The notes under the pieces: model-generated
The model's input: only the letters and a program-made list of their open reading frames with translations
Database searches by the model: none
What the model was told of the DNA's origin: nothing
Made by a program: the position numbers and the translations under genes
Part shown: positions 1 to 9,880 of the stretch, one piece after another
Layout of the letters: each line of letters starts with the position of its first letter
Numbering within the stretch: position 1 is the first letter of the stretch
NCBI GenBank assembly: GCA_026770575.1
Contig: MU657184.1
Coordinates: 123,186 to 141,401, forward strand
Source of the DNA: Pelagophyceae sp. CCMP2097
Taxonomy: Eukaryota; Sar; Pelagophyceae
DNA: 18,216 bases
Reading direction: 5' to 3'

Positions 1-480
1 GGCCCATGGAGGTGCGGGATTTCACCCAAAATTTAGGCTATGGGCTCCATTTTGTAAGTTATGGGCCCCTTTTCACTTAAAACGCCCATGCAAATCCGCA
101 ATTACGCGGAAATGGTGTCAAGTTTTACACCGTTTTATTCTTGAAAGCGGCTTCACGGTCGGCGGATCGAGCCCGTAAACAAACTTCCTTCGTCGGGGAC
201 CGCGCCGCCACCAGCCCGCGACGCAGCGACCATAAGTGGCCCCATACCTCGTTTGTAGCCCGAGAAATTTGTATCTGAGTGGAATCCGTTTCATGTTGAA
301 CCCCCCTTGTATCTGTACTATTCTCAAGAATCATTAAGGAAGCTAACTTCGGAAGCCGCGATCGCGCTCGGGACCCGAGGCAAGCGTCGTCAGAGGAGGC
401 AAATTTGTGTTTATAGGACATCTTCCGCTCATTGTCCGTGCCATATAATACGTTGCCAGTGATCCCTTTGCCGGTATGCC
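1..480. other. Gene-poor flank downstream of SEL1L
   Basis: No convincing gene. Composition is visibly more AT-rich than in the genes that follow. Around 42-76 a short imperfect direct repeat (ATGGGCTCC..TTTT, then ATGGGCCCCTTTT) is visible. A 98-codon reading frame on the minus strand (421 down to 125) starts with ATG but has no recognisable domain and is not supported by flanking splice sites, so I do not call it. The part next to 481 should hold the SEL1L 3' UTR; no clear polyadenylation signal could be identified. Confidence 0.5.
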
Positions 481-3294
481 CTAGGCGTTCCTTCGCTGCG
501 GCGCCCTGTTCGCGACGAGCGCGACGAGCGCGATTGCGCAGGCCGCGAGAAGGACGTTCTCAAACGTCGGCGCGGCCATCCGGCTCGGCGCGGCCATCCG
601 GCTCGGCGCGGCGCCGGAGGGCCCCGGCTGCCCGAGGCCGGGCAGCCGCTCGAGGGCTGCGGCGGCGCGGTCGCGCACGGAGCGCAGCGCCGCCGTCGCC
701 GCGCCGCCTTTCGCGGCGTCGATTGCGCGCTCGACGTAGAGCATCGCCATAGCGAGGCGCGTGGGCCACGCGGCGGCGGCGTCGGCGTCGGCGGCGAGGC
801 CGTAGTGCCTTTTGGCCAGGTGCAAGTCGCGCTGCTTTACGCCCAGCCCGCGCTGGTAGCACCAGGCCAGGTTGAACGTCGCCTGCGAGTGCCGCAGCTC
901 GTGCGCCGCCTACGCAAGCCGTCGGACGCGCCCGCCGCCACGCCTCTGATTCGCACCTGGTAGTGTGCGACCGCGCGCGTGAGTCGTGCCTTGTCGTCCA
1001 AGCCCGCGGGGACGCCTCTGCCGTAGTAGAAGAGGTCGCCGAGCTTGAGCCACGCGTCCGCGTTGCCCTGTTCCGCAGCGTGCTCGTACAGCCGCAAAGC
1101 GCGGCGGTCGCAGTCGCCGGGCGCCAGGCCGTCGCAGAGCGCCTCTGTCCCGGCGTCGGCGCCGCGCATTTGCGCAAAAGCACCGGCGAGGCCGCCGCGG
1201 TTGCGTTTCCGCGCGTCGTTGGCCGCCGCCTCCAAGAGCCACGCCGCGTTCGACTGGGCCACCTCGTAGCCCGCTTCCGCCAGGCGCGCGTAGGCCAAGC
1301 GCGCGCCTTCGCCGTCGCCGGCGCGGAAGCGCGCGTGCGCTTCGGCGAGTTGGACGACCCAGGGGCCGCGCTCGGCGACGCTTTTGAACGCGTTCACGGC
1401 AACCTCACAAGACGTCGCCACGCCAGCCGCGCGCGAATACATCTGCCCCACGCGGTGCAGCGCCTTGACGTGGCCGTTCTGCGCCGCCAGAGTGAAGAAC
1501 TGCAAAGCTTTTGGCGCGTCGCGCCGCCGCGAGACGCTCGCGCGCGGCCGTACGCTCGCCGCGGGCGACACGGGCGCATCGGGCACCGCGCCACCGATGG
1601 CCGCCGCGACGACGCTGTCATCGTCGTCGTTGACCACGTCCGCTTGGGCGTCGTCGAGGAGGCCCTCTTCTGTCTCGTCGCGGCCGTCCCAGCCGAGGTG
1701 GAGCATGCCCAGGTTGTACAGCGCCTCCATCAATCGGGCCTCTGAACTGCGGCGGAAGAGCGCCGCCGCCGCCTCGGAATCGGGCGCCTCGCCGCCGGCG
1801 CCGCGGAGCCGCAGCACGCCGAGCGCGTTGAGAGCCACGGCGTCGCCGGCCGCCTCGCCGACTAAAAGCCACTTCATCGCGCGGGCTTCGTCGCGCGGCA
1901 CGCCGAGGCCCTGCGCGTAGCAGTGGCCCGCCCAGCCCGCGGCGGCCGCGTCGCCGCCCTTGGTAGCCGCCGCTTCGAAGAGCCGCGCCGCCGCGCCGAG
2001 GTCCTGCGCCACGCTGTTCGAGCCTATACTTTGCCGTCGAGCGCCGCTTACATGGCGGGTTTTAAATGTCCTTTGAAAATCTCACCGTGGTAGTGGAAGA
2101 TGCCGAGGCGGAGCTGGGCGTGGGCGTCGCCCTGGTCCGCGGCGTGGCGATAATAGTGCAGCAGCTCAGCGCCCTTGTCCGGCGCGCCCGCCACGCCCCA
2201 GAACCGGTCCGCCGTGCCGTACGACGCCGCGCCCAGCGCCGCCGCCCACGCGCCGTCCGCACGCCGCGCCACCTCGGCCGCCGACGGCGCCTCGCCGTCG
2301 TCCGGCGCCGCGCCCGCGTCGTCGTCGTCGGCGCCGTCGGCGCCGCGGCCGAGGCGCGCCACGATGGAGCGGACGACGCCGATGCGCATGCCGCCGTGCA
2401 TGGCGGCGGAGACGACGGTCTCTGCGGCGGCGGCGAGGCGGCCGACCTTTGCTGCGGCTCGGTCCAGGCCCGCTATACCTCGCAGCGTCGTCGCCGCCTG
2501 CTCGTGGCTGAGACGGGCGCGCTCGTTGGGCCGGAGGACGCCCTCGCGCCGGAGCGCGGCGACGGCGGCGTTGGCGGCGGCCTCGTAGTACTCTAGCGAA
2601 GCGTCGCACCGCGCGGGCACGCCTCGGCCGTGAAGGTGCCGCGCACCCAGCGCCATCTGCGCCAGCGGCTCGCGGCCCAGCGCCGCAAAGTACTCGTGCA
2701 CCACGGCCACGTCCTCGGACCGCTCCGCAGACACGCCGCCCGTGTCGCCGTAGCGCGCCAGCGCCTCCGCCTCCTTCGCCTCGCCGAGCACAAACGCGCC
2801 CGACGACAGTGCCACGGCGACGGCGAGCTGCGCGCCCGGGTGGCCCCGGTCCGCCGCAGAGCCGTAGAGCTCGAGCGCCTGCAGGGCAAAGGCGTGCACG
2901 AGGGCGGCGAACGACGGCGGGGCGCACCTTTGCGACGTCTCGCTCGACGGCGCACGGCGCGGCGCCGTCGCCGATGGCGGGCCAGCCGCAGCCCTTTTCG
3001 AAGAGGACGGCGAGCTCGAACGTCGACCGCCGCGCCGCGCGTCCCGTGCCTGGACGCGACGTCGGGGCCTCGCGAGCGGCAGCGCGGCCAAGACGCACCT
3101 CGCGCCGAGGCGAGCTCGTACATCTCTCGCGCGCGCGCGAGGTCGCGCGTGCGGTTCGCGCCGTCGCGCCAGCGCTCCGCCTCTGCGACGAGGCGCTGCG
3201 TCGCCTCTTCGGAGAGCACCGCGTCGGCCTCGGCCTCATCCGGCGATGCGAGCGTCCAGCGCCAGAGGCAAAATAGCACCGCGATTGGCCGCAT
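481..3294 (-). CDS. SEL1L: SEL1L/Hrd3-like ER-associated degradation adaptor (five exons)
   Basis: Exons, read on the minus strand: 3294-3099, 3049-2928, 2878-2086, 2023-957 and 909-481. Introns are 49, 49, 62 and 47 nt, all GT-AG. The joined frame gives 868 residues (human SEL1L is about 794). Residues 1-17 form a signal peptide (MRPIAVLFCLWRWTLAS), followed by an N-glycosylation sequon at N47. Many Sel1-like repeats follow, for example LELYGSAADRGHPGAQLAV and LRLYEHAAEQGNADAWLKLG. The block at residues 583-635, ending in GYEVAQSNAAWLL, is the near-invariant SEL1L signature. The last repeat (FNLAWCYQRGLGVKQRDLHL) is rebuilt only after removing intron 4. Residues 843-862 form one C-terminal transmembrane helix with a short basic tail. 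This is the type I topology of SEL1L, whose known role is to scaffold the HRD1 ubiquitin ligase and hand over misfolded luminal proteins. An acidic insert (DDAQADVVNDDDD) lies between repeats. Family is near certain; exact exon ends are inferred. Confidence 0.93.
573..608. repeat. Exact 18-bp tandem duplication in the last SEL1L exon
   Basis: Two identical 18-bp units (573-590 and 591-608) encode a duplicated PSRMAA hexapeptide in the linker just before the C-terminal membrane helix of SEL1L. The unit is a multiple of three, so the frame is kept. Confidence 0.9.
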
Positions 3295-3716
3295 CCCCAG
3301 ATGCGGGCCCGTTCGTCACCCCCCCGACGAGGACAATCGATCGGGCCGGCCGGCGGGGATTGCCTTTCCACGTAGCTCGACCCCCGGTATCGCACATAGA
3401 CAAAAAAAGGCTGCAACAGTGCAAGGTTTCGAAAAGATGGCGCTTCCAGGGGCCAGGACCTGGGAGGGCTCCTCCTTACAATTGTACTACAATTGTATCA
3501 TCAAGGGAGCTTCGAGGACGATCCTTTGAACAAGTTCTGGGGTGCCGGGGCAACCTCGGGTAGCGTTCGTCCGCGTGCCCCACGTGTCCTCGACGCACCT
3601 CCGTCCCGCCCCGTTGCGTCGTGGCGCGAGTGCGTTAGCTTTTGGCGAGCGCGAGCGGTGTGCCAGGCGCATGCGAGTCCCGTTCTTGTGAGGGCCGCGG
3701 GCGGCGCCCGGGTGGC
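3295..3716. promoter_or_regulatory. Divergent intergenic/promoter region, SEL1L and kinesin
   Basis: These 422 bp separate the SEL1L start codon (minus) from the kinesin start codon (plus), so both 5' UTRs and promoters must lie here. The middle (about 3360-3515) is AT-richer than the genes on either side and contains a paired palindrome (separate entry) and CCAGGACCTGG at about 3453-3463. No open frame on either strand resembles a protein. The first in-frame ATG of the kinesin is 3717; upstream frame extension would need a non-ATG start. Confidence 0.6.
3477..3497. promoter_or_regulatory. Twin perfect palindromes TACAATTGTA
   Basis: TACAATTGTA occurs at 3477-3486 and again at 3488-3497, separated by one C, so the centres are 11 bp apart. 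Each copy is a perfect 10-bp palindrome with a CAATTG core (an E-box-type hexamer). Equal spacing close to one helical turn suggests a binding site for a dimeric regulator lying on one DNA face. The factor is unknown; function is inferred from symmetry and position only. Confidence 0.45.
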
Positions 3717-6700
3717 ATGGAGGAGCGCGTCCGCGCGGCGCTGCGGCTGCGGCCAGAGGCCGCGGACGAGGACCGGTCGCTGCGCGTCGACGCTGCATGC
3801 GACGGCGCCGACGCCGGCGGCGGCGCGCGCAGCGTCGTCGTCCCCGCGCGCGACGGCCGCGGCCACGTGACGCACGCGCTGGACTGTGTCTTTGGCGAGG
3901 GCGCGTCGCAGGCGAGCGTGTTCGCGTGGTGCGCTCCGGCGGTGGCCGACGTGGCGTTGAGGGGCGTCCACGCCACCATCTTCGCCTACGGCCAAACAGG
4001 GTGTGTTTCGCCTGAGCACGTACGGTCGGGAACCTCTGCTGCGCTAGGACGGGCAAGACGCACACGATGCTGGGCGAGGGCCCCGCCGACGGGCCGCAGG
4101 CGGGCGTCATCCCGCGTGCCGCAAAAGCGCTTTTTGAAGCGTTAAAAGGGAAGAAGAGCGTGGTCCACGCTTCTTACCTGCAGATCTACGGCGATAAGGT
4201 CTCGGACATGCTCGCCGGCGGCTCGGCGGCTTTGCAGGTCCGCGAGGCCCCCGACGGCGCCGCGCAAAGAGTCTTTGTCCAGGGCCTGAGCGAGTACCGC
4301 GTCGCTTCCGCGGCGGACGTCCTCGCGCTCGTGGCGCGCGGCGGCCGCGCGCGCGCCACCAGAGCGACGGACCGCAACGCATCTTCGTCGCGGTCGCACG
4401 CCGTGCTGCAGTTATCGCTGGAAGTAGAGGACGCGTCGACGGCGGACCGCACGGTGCTCCGCCGCGCAAAGCTCTCGCTCGTCGACCTTGCAGGCTCGGA
4501 GAAGTGGACAGACGCGGCGGCAAAGGACGACGCGCTCGCCGGCGAACTCAGAGCCATCAACGCCTCGCTCGCCGCGCTCGGGAACTGCATAGCGGCGCTC
4601 GCCGACCACGCCGGCAAGCCGCGCAGGGACGGCCGGGCGCACGTGCCATACCGGGACTCCGTCCTCACGCGCCTCCTCCAGGACGCCCTCGGCGGCGGCA
4701 CGCGCGCAGTCGTCATCGCCACGGTGAGCAGTCGTCGATTGATCCGGGGACGGCGGCGGCACGTTTACGATTTTCACGCGCGCCGCCTTAGGCGTCTGCG
4801 TCGCGGCGCGCCGAGGCGGAGACGTCCTCGACGCTGGCGTTTGCGCAGCGCGCGACGCGCGTGACGGCGCGGCTGCGGTTTGATGAAGTCGTGAGCGACA
4901 CGCTTCTCCTCAAACGCGCGCAGCGCGAAATCGAGCGCCTCCGACGGCAGCTCGCCGCGTCGCAGCAGGGACCGTGGGAGCTCTCGCCGAAGCGCGCGCT
5001 GCCGTCGCCGCTGCCCGACAGCGCGCCGGGCGCGGAAGCTTCGGGCGCCGGCGCGATGCTCGGCGCTGCAGCGGAGCGCGCGGTCGCGGCTCGCGTGGCG
5101 ATGGCGCTCGCCGAGGCGTGCGCGGCCGCCGACGCGCGCGCCGACGCGGCGGAGCGCGCCGCCGGCGGTCTAGTTGTCAAGCTGCAACGCCTTGAGGACC
5201 GCTGTGACGACCTCGAGGCGCAGTGCGGCCGCGCGAAAGCCGAGGCGATGCGCCTCGGCAAGCTGCTCCCGCAGCCGCAGCCCGCCGCGCCGCAGCCGGG
5301 CCCGCCGGCGGCGCCGCGGCCGCCGCTCACGGCCGCGGACTTTTTTGAAGGCTTTGGAGCGACGACGCGGCCCGCAGGCTCGGCCGGGACGCCGGTCTCG
5401 TCCGACGACTCGGACGGCGGTGCCGGAGCGGCGGGCCGGCGGCGCCGCAGCGGGACGCCAGGTGGGAACTCGTCGGCGAGGTCGTCGGCGCGGTCCTCGC
5501 GGTCCTCGCGGTCCTCGCGGCGCGCGGACACGACCTCGTCGCACGCGGCCCGCGAGGCGCTCGACAGCGACGCCTCCGACGCCGGCGACTTGACCGCGCT
5601 CGACGGTCAGCTGTCGTCGGACAGACATCTCGTGCATCACTCGCAGCCCTTCCCGTCCGCCTCGCAGCGGCTCCGGTTCGGCGGCGACGGCGACGCTCCG
5701 TCGGACGACGCACGCCCGTCGTCGATCGACGACGCCTCGTCGGCCCAGAGGACACGACGAAGACGACCGTCGCACGAAGACGGCGCTGCGCCAGGCGCCT
5801 CCGGCGGCGACGGCGCTGCGCGAGTCACCGAGCCGCCGGCGTTCAGAGCGGCCGCCGTAGCGGCTGCAGCAGCAGCGGCAGCGGAAGAGGAGGGCGCTGC
5901 CGAGGCGCCGTCCGCGGCACAGCAAGTGGCGCGAGACGCGGACGAGTCTGGAAAACGGCAAGGTCCGCGGCTCCTCGAAGATGATGCCGACGGGCGCGAG
6001 CTTTACGGGGCGGGCGATCCGGAGAGCACATCGTCGAGTCGCGGGCGCGGCTCGGACGACGGCCGAGGCGACATTTCTGACGACCAAATTTCTGACGACG
6101 CGGCGGCAGCCGGGAGCGCCGCGGAGGGCGAGCCGCGCTCCGCAGCCGCTTCTCGAGGAGCGGCGTCTCCTGGGGGACGCGGCGGAGGCGCCTCGAGAAG
6201 CGACGAAGGTGAGGCGACGGCCGTCGTCGGCCAATCGCCGGGATCGAGCGCGCCGGCGACCACCTCAGAGGACGACGCGGGGGCGCGGGTCGTCACGCAG
6301 CCCGGCAACAACGCTTACGACGACATCTTGGACATGGAGCGGGACGACGACGGCGCTCGAGAAGAAGGCGTTCGAGAAGACCGCCCGGAGACGTCGGAGT
6401 CTGCGCAGTGGGAACCGGAGCCCAACGACCCGGGGCTCGATGCCGACGAGCCCTTTTCGGGGCGCGTCGCCACGCCGGGCGCCTTGGACGACGTCTTCGA
6501 GGCGGCATCGCACACGTTTTCGGCGCGCTTCGACGAGCGAGGCGAGACACCCGCGTCGCTTGGTGGCGCCGCGGCGCAGTTGCCGACTTGGTGGCCGCCG
6601 CCGGTCGACACGGTGTCGCCGGGCGCGGCGTCGCCGGCGCCCGCGTGCGAGCGGCACGGACTCACGGCGTGCTTCCTCTGCGCTTTGCAGGCCGACGGCG

Positions 6701-7728
6701 GCGCGCGCGCACTACTTGACAAGCGCGCCGGCGACGCACCGGTTTCCGGCGCCTTTCGGTCGCCGGCGCCTGTCGCGGCCGCGGCAACGGCGCAGTACTG
6801 CGACCGGCACGGCCTGTCGGACTGCTTCCTCTGTTCGTTGCAACGCGGGCCGCAAACGCTCGCGCGGGGTACGCCCGGGTCGTTCTTCCCCGCCTTCGAC
6901 GCAGGCGACGCGTCGACGACGCCGCACCGCGAGATGTTCCCGACGCCGCAGCGCGAGGTGTTCCCGACGTCGCAGAGCTTGCTTTCGGAGCGGCCGCCGG
7001 CGGGCGCTTTGCGGCTCGCGCCGCTCGCGTCGGCCTTTGGCGACGACGACGGCTTCGACGACGACGCGTCGGACGGCGACGTCGAGCCGCGCGTCGACGT
7101 GCGTTCGCCTGGAATGCTCCGCGCGCACGAAGCGGTGCGGCGCGCGCTAGCGATCGAGCAGGCCGAGGCACGGCGCGAACCAGACGCGTGGCGCGCGGGG
7201 CACCAAAAGCGCGCGGTGCCGGCGGACAGGGCCGCGCCGCCAAGGCACGAGGCGCCGACAAAGGTCGTCTCGGCCTACGGCGCCTCCGCTGCGCCGCGGC
7301 CGCAAAAGCGCGCGCCGTCGCGCATCACGTACGCCGACGGCGACGCCGCGCCGCCGGCGCCTGCTGCCGCGGCGCCTTCGGGCCGGGCGCCGCCGCGGCA
7401 CCGCCTCGACAAGCTCGCGCCGCCGGCGGCGCGGCCGCCGCGGCCAACGCCGGCGCCGGCCAAGCCGCCACCGCCGGCCAAGCCGCCGCGGGCGCGCGAG
7501 GCGCACCCGTACGGCGCGCCCGTGCCGAAGCCCGCGGCGCCGCGCGCCCGTGCCTCGCCCGCGCGCGGCGACGGGCCGCGGTGGTCTGCGGACGCGCCGC
7601 CGCAGCAGGCGTCGCCGGGCGGCGCGCCTTCGCCCGGAGACGCGCTCCGCGCTGCGAAATCTGCTCTACGGAAATCCGCTCTACGGAAGAAGAACTCCAT
7701 GTCGGATATGCGCTTCGAGATCGACTGA
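3717..7728 (+). CDS. Kinesin, N-terminal motor, kinesin-7-like neck, long disordered tail (three exons)
   Basis: Exons 3717-4000, 4048-4723 and 4792-7728; introns 47 and 68 nt; 1298 residues. The motor (about 1-345) starts directly at strand beta-1 (RVRAALRLRP). The P-loop GQTGTGKT (92-99) is split by intron 1 and exists only after splicing. Switch I is NASSSRSH (205-212), switch II LVDLAGSE (239-246), and the microtubule-binding HVPYRDSVLTRLLQ element is present. All nucleotide-binding motifs are intact, so an active plus-end-type motor is expected. The neck (about 353-375, VVSDTLLLKRAQREIERLRR) resembles the kinesin-7/CENP-E neck; that subfamily call is tentative. A second coiled coil spans about 400-465. 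The rest is low-complexity Asp/Ser/Ala/Pro-rich sequence, with two copies of C-x2-H-G-L-x2-C-F-L-C at residues 939 and 990, and a basic C-terminus. Cargo is unknown. Start 3717 is the first in-frame ATG. Confidence 0.9.
6646..6834 (+). other. Duplicated Cys/His motif in the kinesin tail
   Basis: Two near-identical motifs, CERHGLTACFLCALQ (codons from 6646) and CDRHGLSDCFLCSLQ (codons from 6799), lie 51 residues apart in an otherwise low-complexity tail. The spacing C-x2-H-x5-C-x2-C supplies four potential zinc ligands. The conserved residues between divergent linkers suggest selection. I cannot assign it to a named domain. Confidence 0.75.
6922..6969 (+). repeat. 24-bp coding tandem repeat in the kinesin tail
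   Basis: Two 24-bp units (6922-6945, 6946-6969) differ at two bases and encode PHREMFPT followed by PQREVFPT. The frame is preserved. Confidence 0.85.
7657..7686 (+). repeat. 15-bp tandem duplication at the kinesin C-terminus
   Basis: Units 7657-7671 and 7672-7686 differ at one base and encode the doubled basic segment KSALRKSALRK, 15 residues before the stop codon. Both copies keep the frame, so the basic C-terminus was extended by five residues. Confidence 0.85.
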
Positions 7729-7991
7729 TCCCTGTCAATGTGCTGTGACTAACGACGCTGTGTCTGTGTGCGACAAGCGAGCGCCGAAGCAGAAACACGA
7801 ACGCGGGCGGACACTGTGCAAAGCTCTGCAAGGGGCCTAGTCTGATGACCGCAAACATAAATTTTCGTCTGCCAGCGGCTCCGGTGGGCTCGGTGGGGTG
7901 TGTTCGGCGCCGACCGTACGGACGGAGGCCGGCACCAGGCGGCGCACCGGTCGCCTGCATCGCGGCGGCGACGCATCTTCGACGGGCGAAG

Positions 7992-9778
7992 ATGGCGTTC
8001 TCCAAGAGGCAGCTGCTACTCCTAGCCCTCGCCGCCTCGCTCGTTTTCCTCCGAATGCTCCGGACGCTGCGCGTCGTCGGACGGCGACGATCGCCGTACG
8101 CGACGGGGCGAGCCGCGCAGGCGCCAACGATGCAGGCGACCCGCGCGCCCGCGGCGGCGGGGCACTTCGCGGCGACGCGCGCGACGCTGGCGCCCACGCG
8201 CGGCCCGCCGCTGTCGACGATGCCGTTGCACCGGGACGCGCCGCGGCGGGGTTTGAACTCGACGTGGTCGTCGTGCAAAGGCGCGATGAAGCAAGTCAAA
8301 TACTCGGCGGTGCGTGGCCGCCGCGCCCGGCGGCCGCCGAGATGCCGCGCCCGGCAACCGCCGAGATGTCGCGTAGGCGTACCTCGTGGCGGCGCCTTTG
8401 CTGCGAAAATGGCCCCCGTCGTTCCTCGACGAGGGACGGCTGGCCCAGCGCGGGACGATGATGGAGGCCGCGTCGTTCCTCGTCTTCGACGGGCCGCCCA
8501 ACGCGCAGCCGCGGACCGTCAAGAGCCTCGACATGCTCGCCTTCTACGTCGAGCACCTGAGCTGGTACGAGCGCCGCATCCAGCAAGCGGCAAAAGAAGG
8601 CACTCATACGGCCGAGGCGAGGCGGGAAGTGGAGGACGTGGCGCGCGCCGCGGTCGAGGCGCGCCTCGCGGCGCACACGGAGGCTTCGGCGTGCCGCGCG
8701 GCGGCGGCGCCGCGCGGTGGAGTGGGACCCGGCGACGGGCGCGTCGTCGCCGTCCTGCCCTTCTACGCCGCGGGGCAGGGCCAGGGGCCGTCGAGCCAGC
8801 AGGCGCGCGCGGCGTACCTCAACGCGACGTGCTAAGGCCGCGTCCGGACCGTCACACTGTGCAATATGCAACGAATGTCGATGCATGAAACGTCGATGCT
8901 TGTCGCGTTAGGCTTGCCGCTTTAGGCTCGCGTCGATCCGCGAGCACCTGACTGTTCACGTCGTCGTCGCCGTCGCGAACGTGGGCGACCTCCGGACGGC
9001 GGCGCAGCACGGGCCGCTCTTCGACGTGCTCTACCTCCCCGGCCTCGTCAACCCGAACAAGGTCGGCGCGGCCGCTCTTATAGCAGCGCACCGCGCGCTC
9101 CGCGGCGAGCGGCCGTCGGCGGCCTGGGCCGCGCGGTCGGACCTCGGCATGGCCGGCTCCGTTCGAGCGCTGCCCCAAGCCGAGCAGCCGGAAGCGCTGG
9201 CGAAGCACGCCTGGACCGCCCCCGAGGCCCTCTGGCGCACAGTGGACCACTTCTTCTACACCGAGTCGGACCAGCTCCTCCGCCTGCGAAACCGCCAGCA
9301 GCTGCTGGACCGCCTTGATGCAGATCCGGACACGGTCTTCATCCCGCACCGCGCCGTGCCGCTGCCCGTCGCGGCCGACTTTCCCGACTCTCCAAAGAGC
9401 GGCGGGGCAGAAGGCGCGCGGCAACAGCTGCTCCAGTCAGCCGAGATCCGAAACAACTCGGTGCGCCTCAATGGACGGCTCGTCTACGGACCGTCGACAC
9501 GTGTCGCGTAGGCGTTCCCAATCGTCGAGGGCCTCATCCACGGCGCGTCGTGCTGCTTCGCTACCGCGCACGCCTGCAAACGCGGATCGCATGGCCTGCT
9601 GACGCCCGACGAGCTGCGCTTCAACGGGGCACCGCTGCTCCGCATCCACGAAGCGCCGAATGCGCGCGACCCCTTTGTCATCCTCGCCGGCGAAGGAAAC
9701 TTCCGGAAGAAGGTCTTCCGGCCATGCACCTTTGGGCGCAAAGAGTGCGTGGCGCACGACAGACCTGCACCTGGCTAA
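7992..9778 (+). CDS. Putative type II membrane protein, possible Golgi glycosyltransferase (four exons)
   Basis: Exons 7992-8309, 8377-8828, 8926-9460 and 9512-9778; introns 67, 97 and 51 nt; 523 residues. The N-terminus MAFSKRQLLLLALAASLVFL is a basic-flanked signal anchor, giving a short cytosolic end and a luminal body. A luminal stretch reads VVAVLPFYAAG, then LTVHVVVAVANVGD and LFDVLYLPGLVNPNKVGA, an alternating beta/alpha pattern like a nucleotide-sugar fold. Further on come FFYTESDQLLRL (about residues 366-377), a Cys-pair block GASCCFATAHAC, and NFRKKVFRPCTFG near the end. Acidic TESDQ could serve as a metal/sugar-nucleotide site, but I cannot name the family; glycosyltransferase is inference from topology and pattern. 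A TAG at 9509-9511 is the end of intron 3, not a break. The in-frame ATG at 7845 would bury the anchor behind 49 residues, so 7992 is preferred. Confidence 0.68.
8321..8368 (+). repeat. 24-bp tandem duplication filling an intron
   Basis: Within intron 1 (8310-8376) of the putative glycosyltransferase gene, units 8321-8344 and 8345-8368 match at 22 of 24 positions. They make up 48 of the intron's 67 nt, leaving only the splice ends outside the repeat. Confidence 0.85.
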
Positions 9779-9880
9779 CGGACTTTTGCGCATCGGCCGA
9801 CTGCGAGGGCCCGCCTCTAAAGCTGCCAAGGAAGACGTCGAGGGCCATGAAAGCCGAGCAGCGCGGTCGTTCGACCATTG

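Noticed and set aside
125..421. 98-codon minus-strand frame in the left flank
   Set aside because: Starts with ATG, but no domain, no repeat family match that I recognise, and short enough to be chance.
2166..3416. Long Arg-rich frames on both strands across SEL1L and the other genes
   Set aside because: Typical shadow frames of GC-rich coding DNA; they have biased Arg/Ala/Pro composition and no family pattern.
3642..3716. Longer kinesin N-terminus from 3642
   Set aside because: The codon there is TTG; the first in-frame ATG is 3717, directly before motor strand beta-1.
7845..7991. Upstream ATG at 7845 for the membrane protein
   Set aside because: It adds 49 Arg/Pro-rich residues ahead of a clear signal anchor; kept as an alternative only.
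9509..9511. In-frame TAG suggesting the membrane-protein gene is broken
   Set aside because: It is the acceptor end of a 51-nt GTGCGC...TAG intron; coding pattern resumes directly after it and donor type and length match the other introns.
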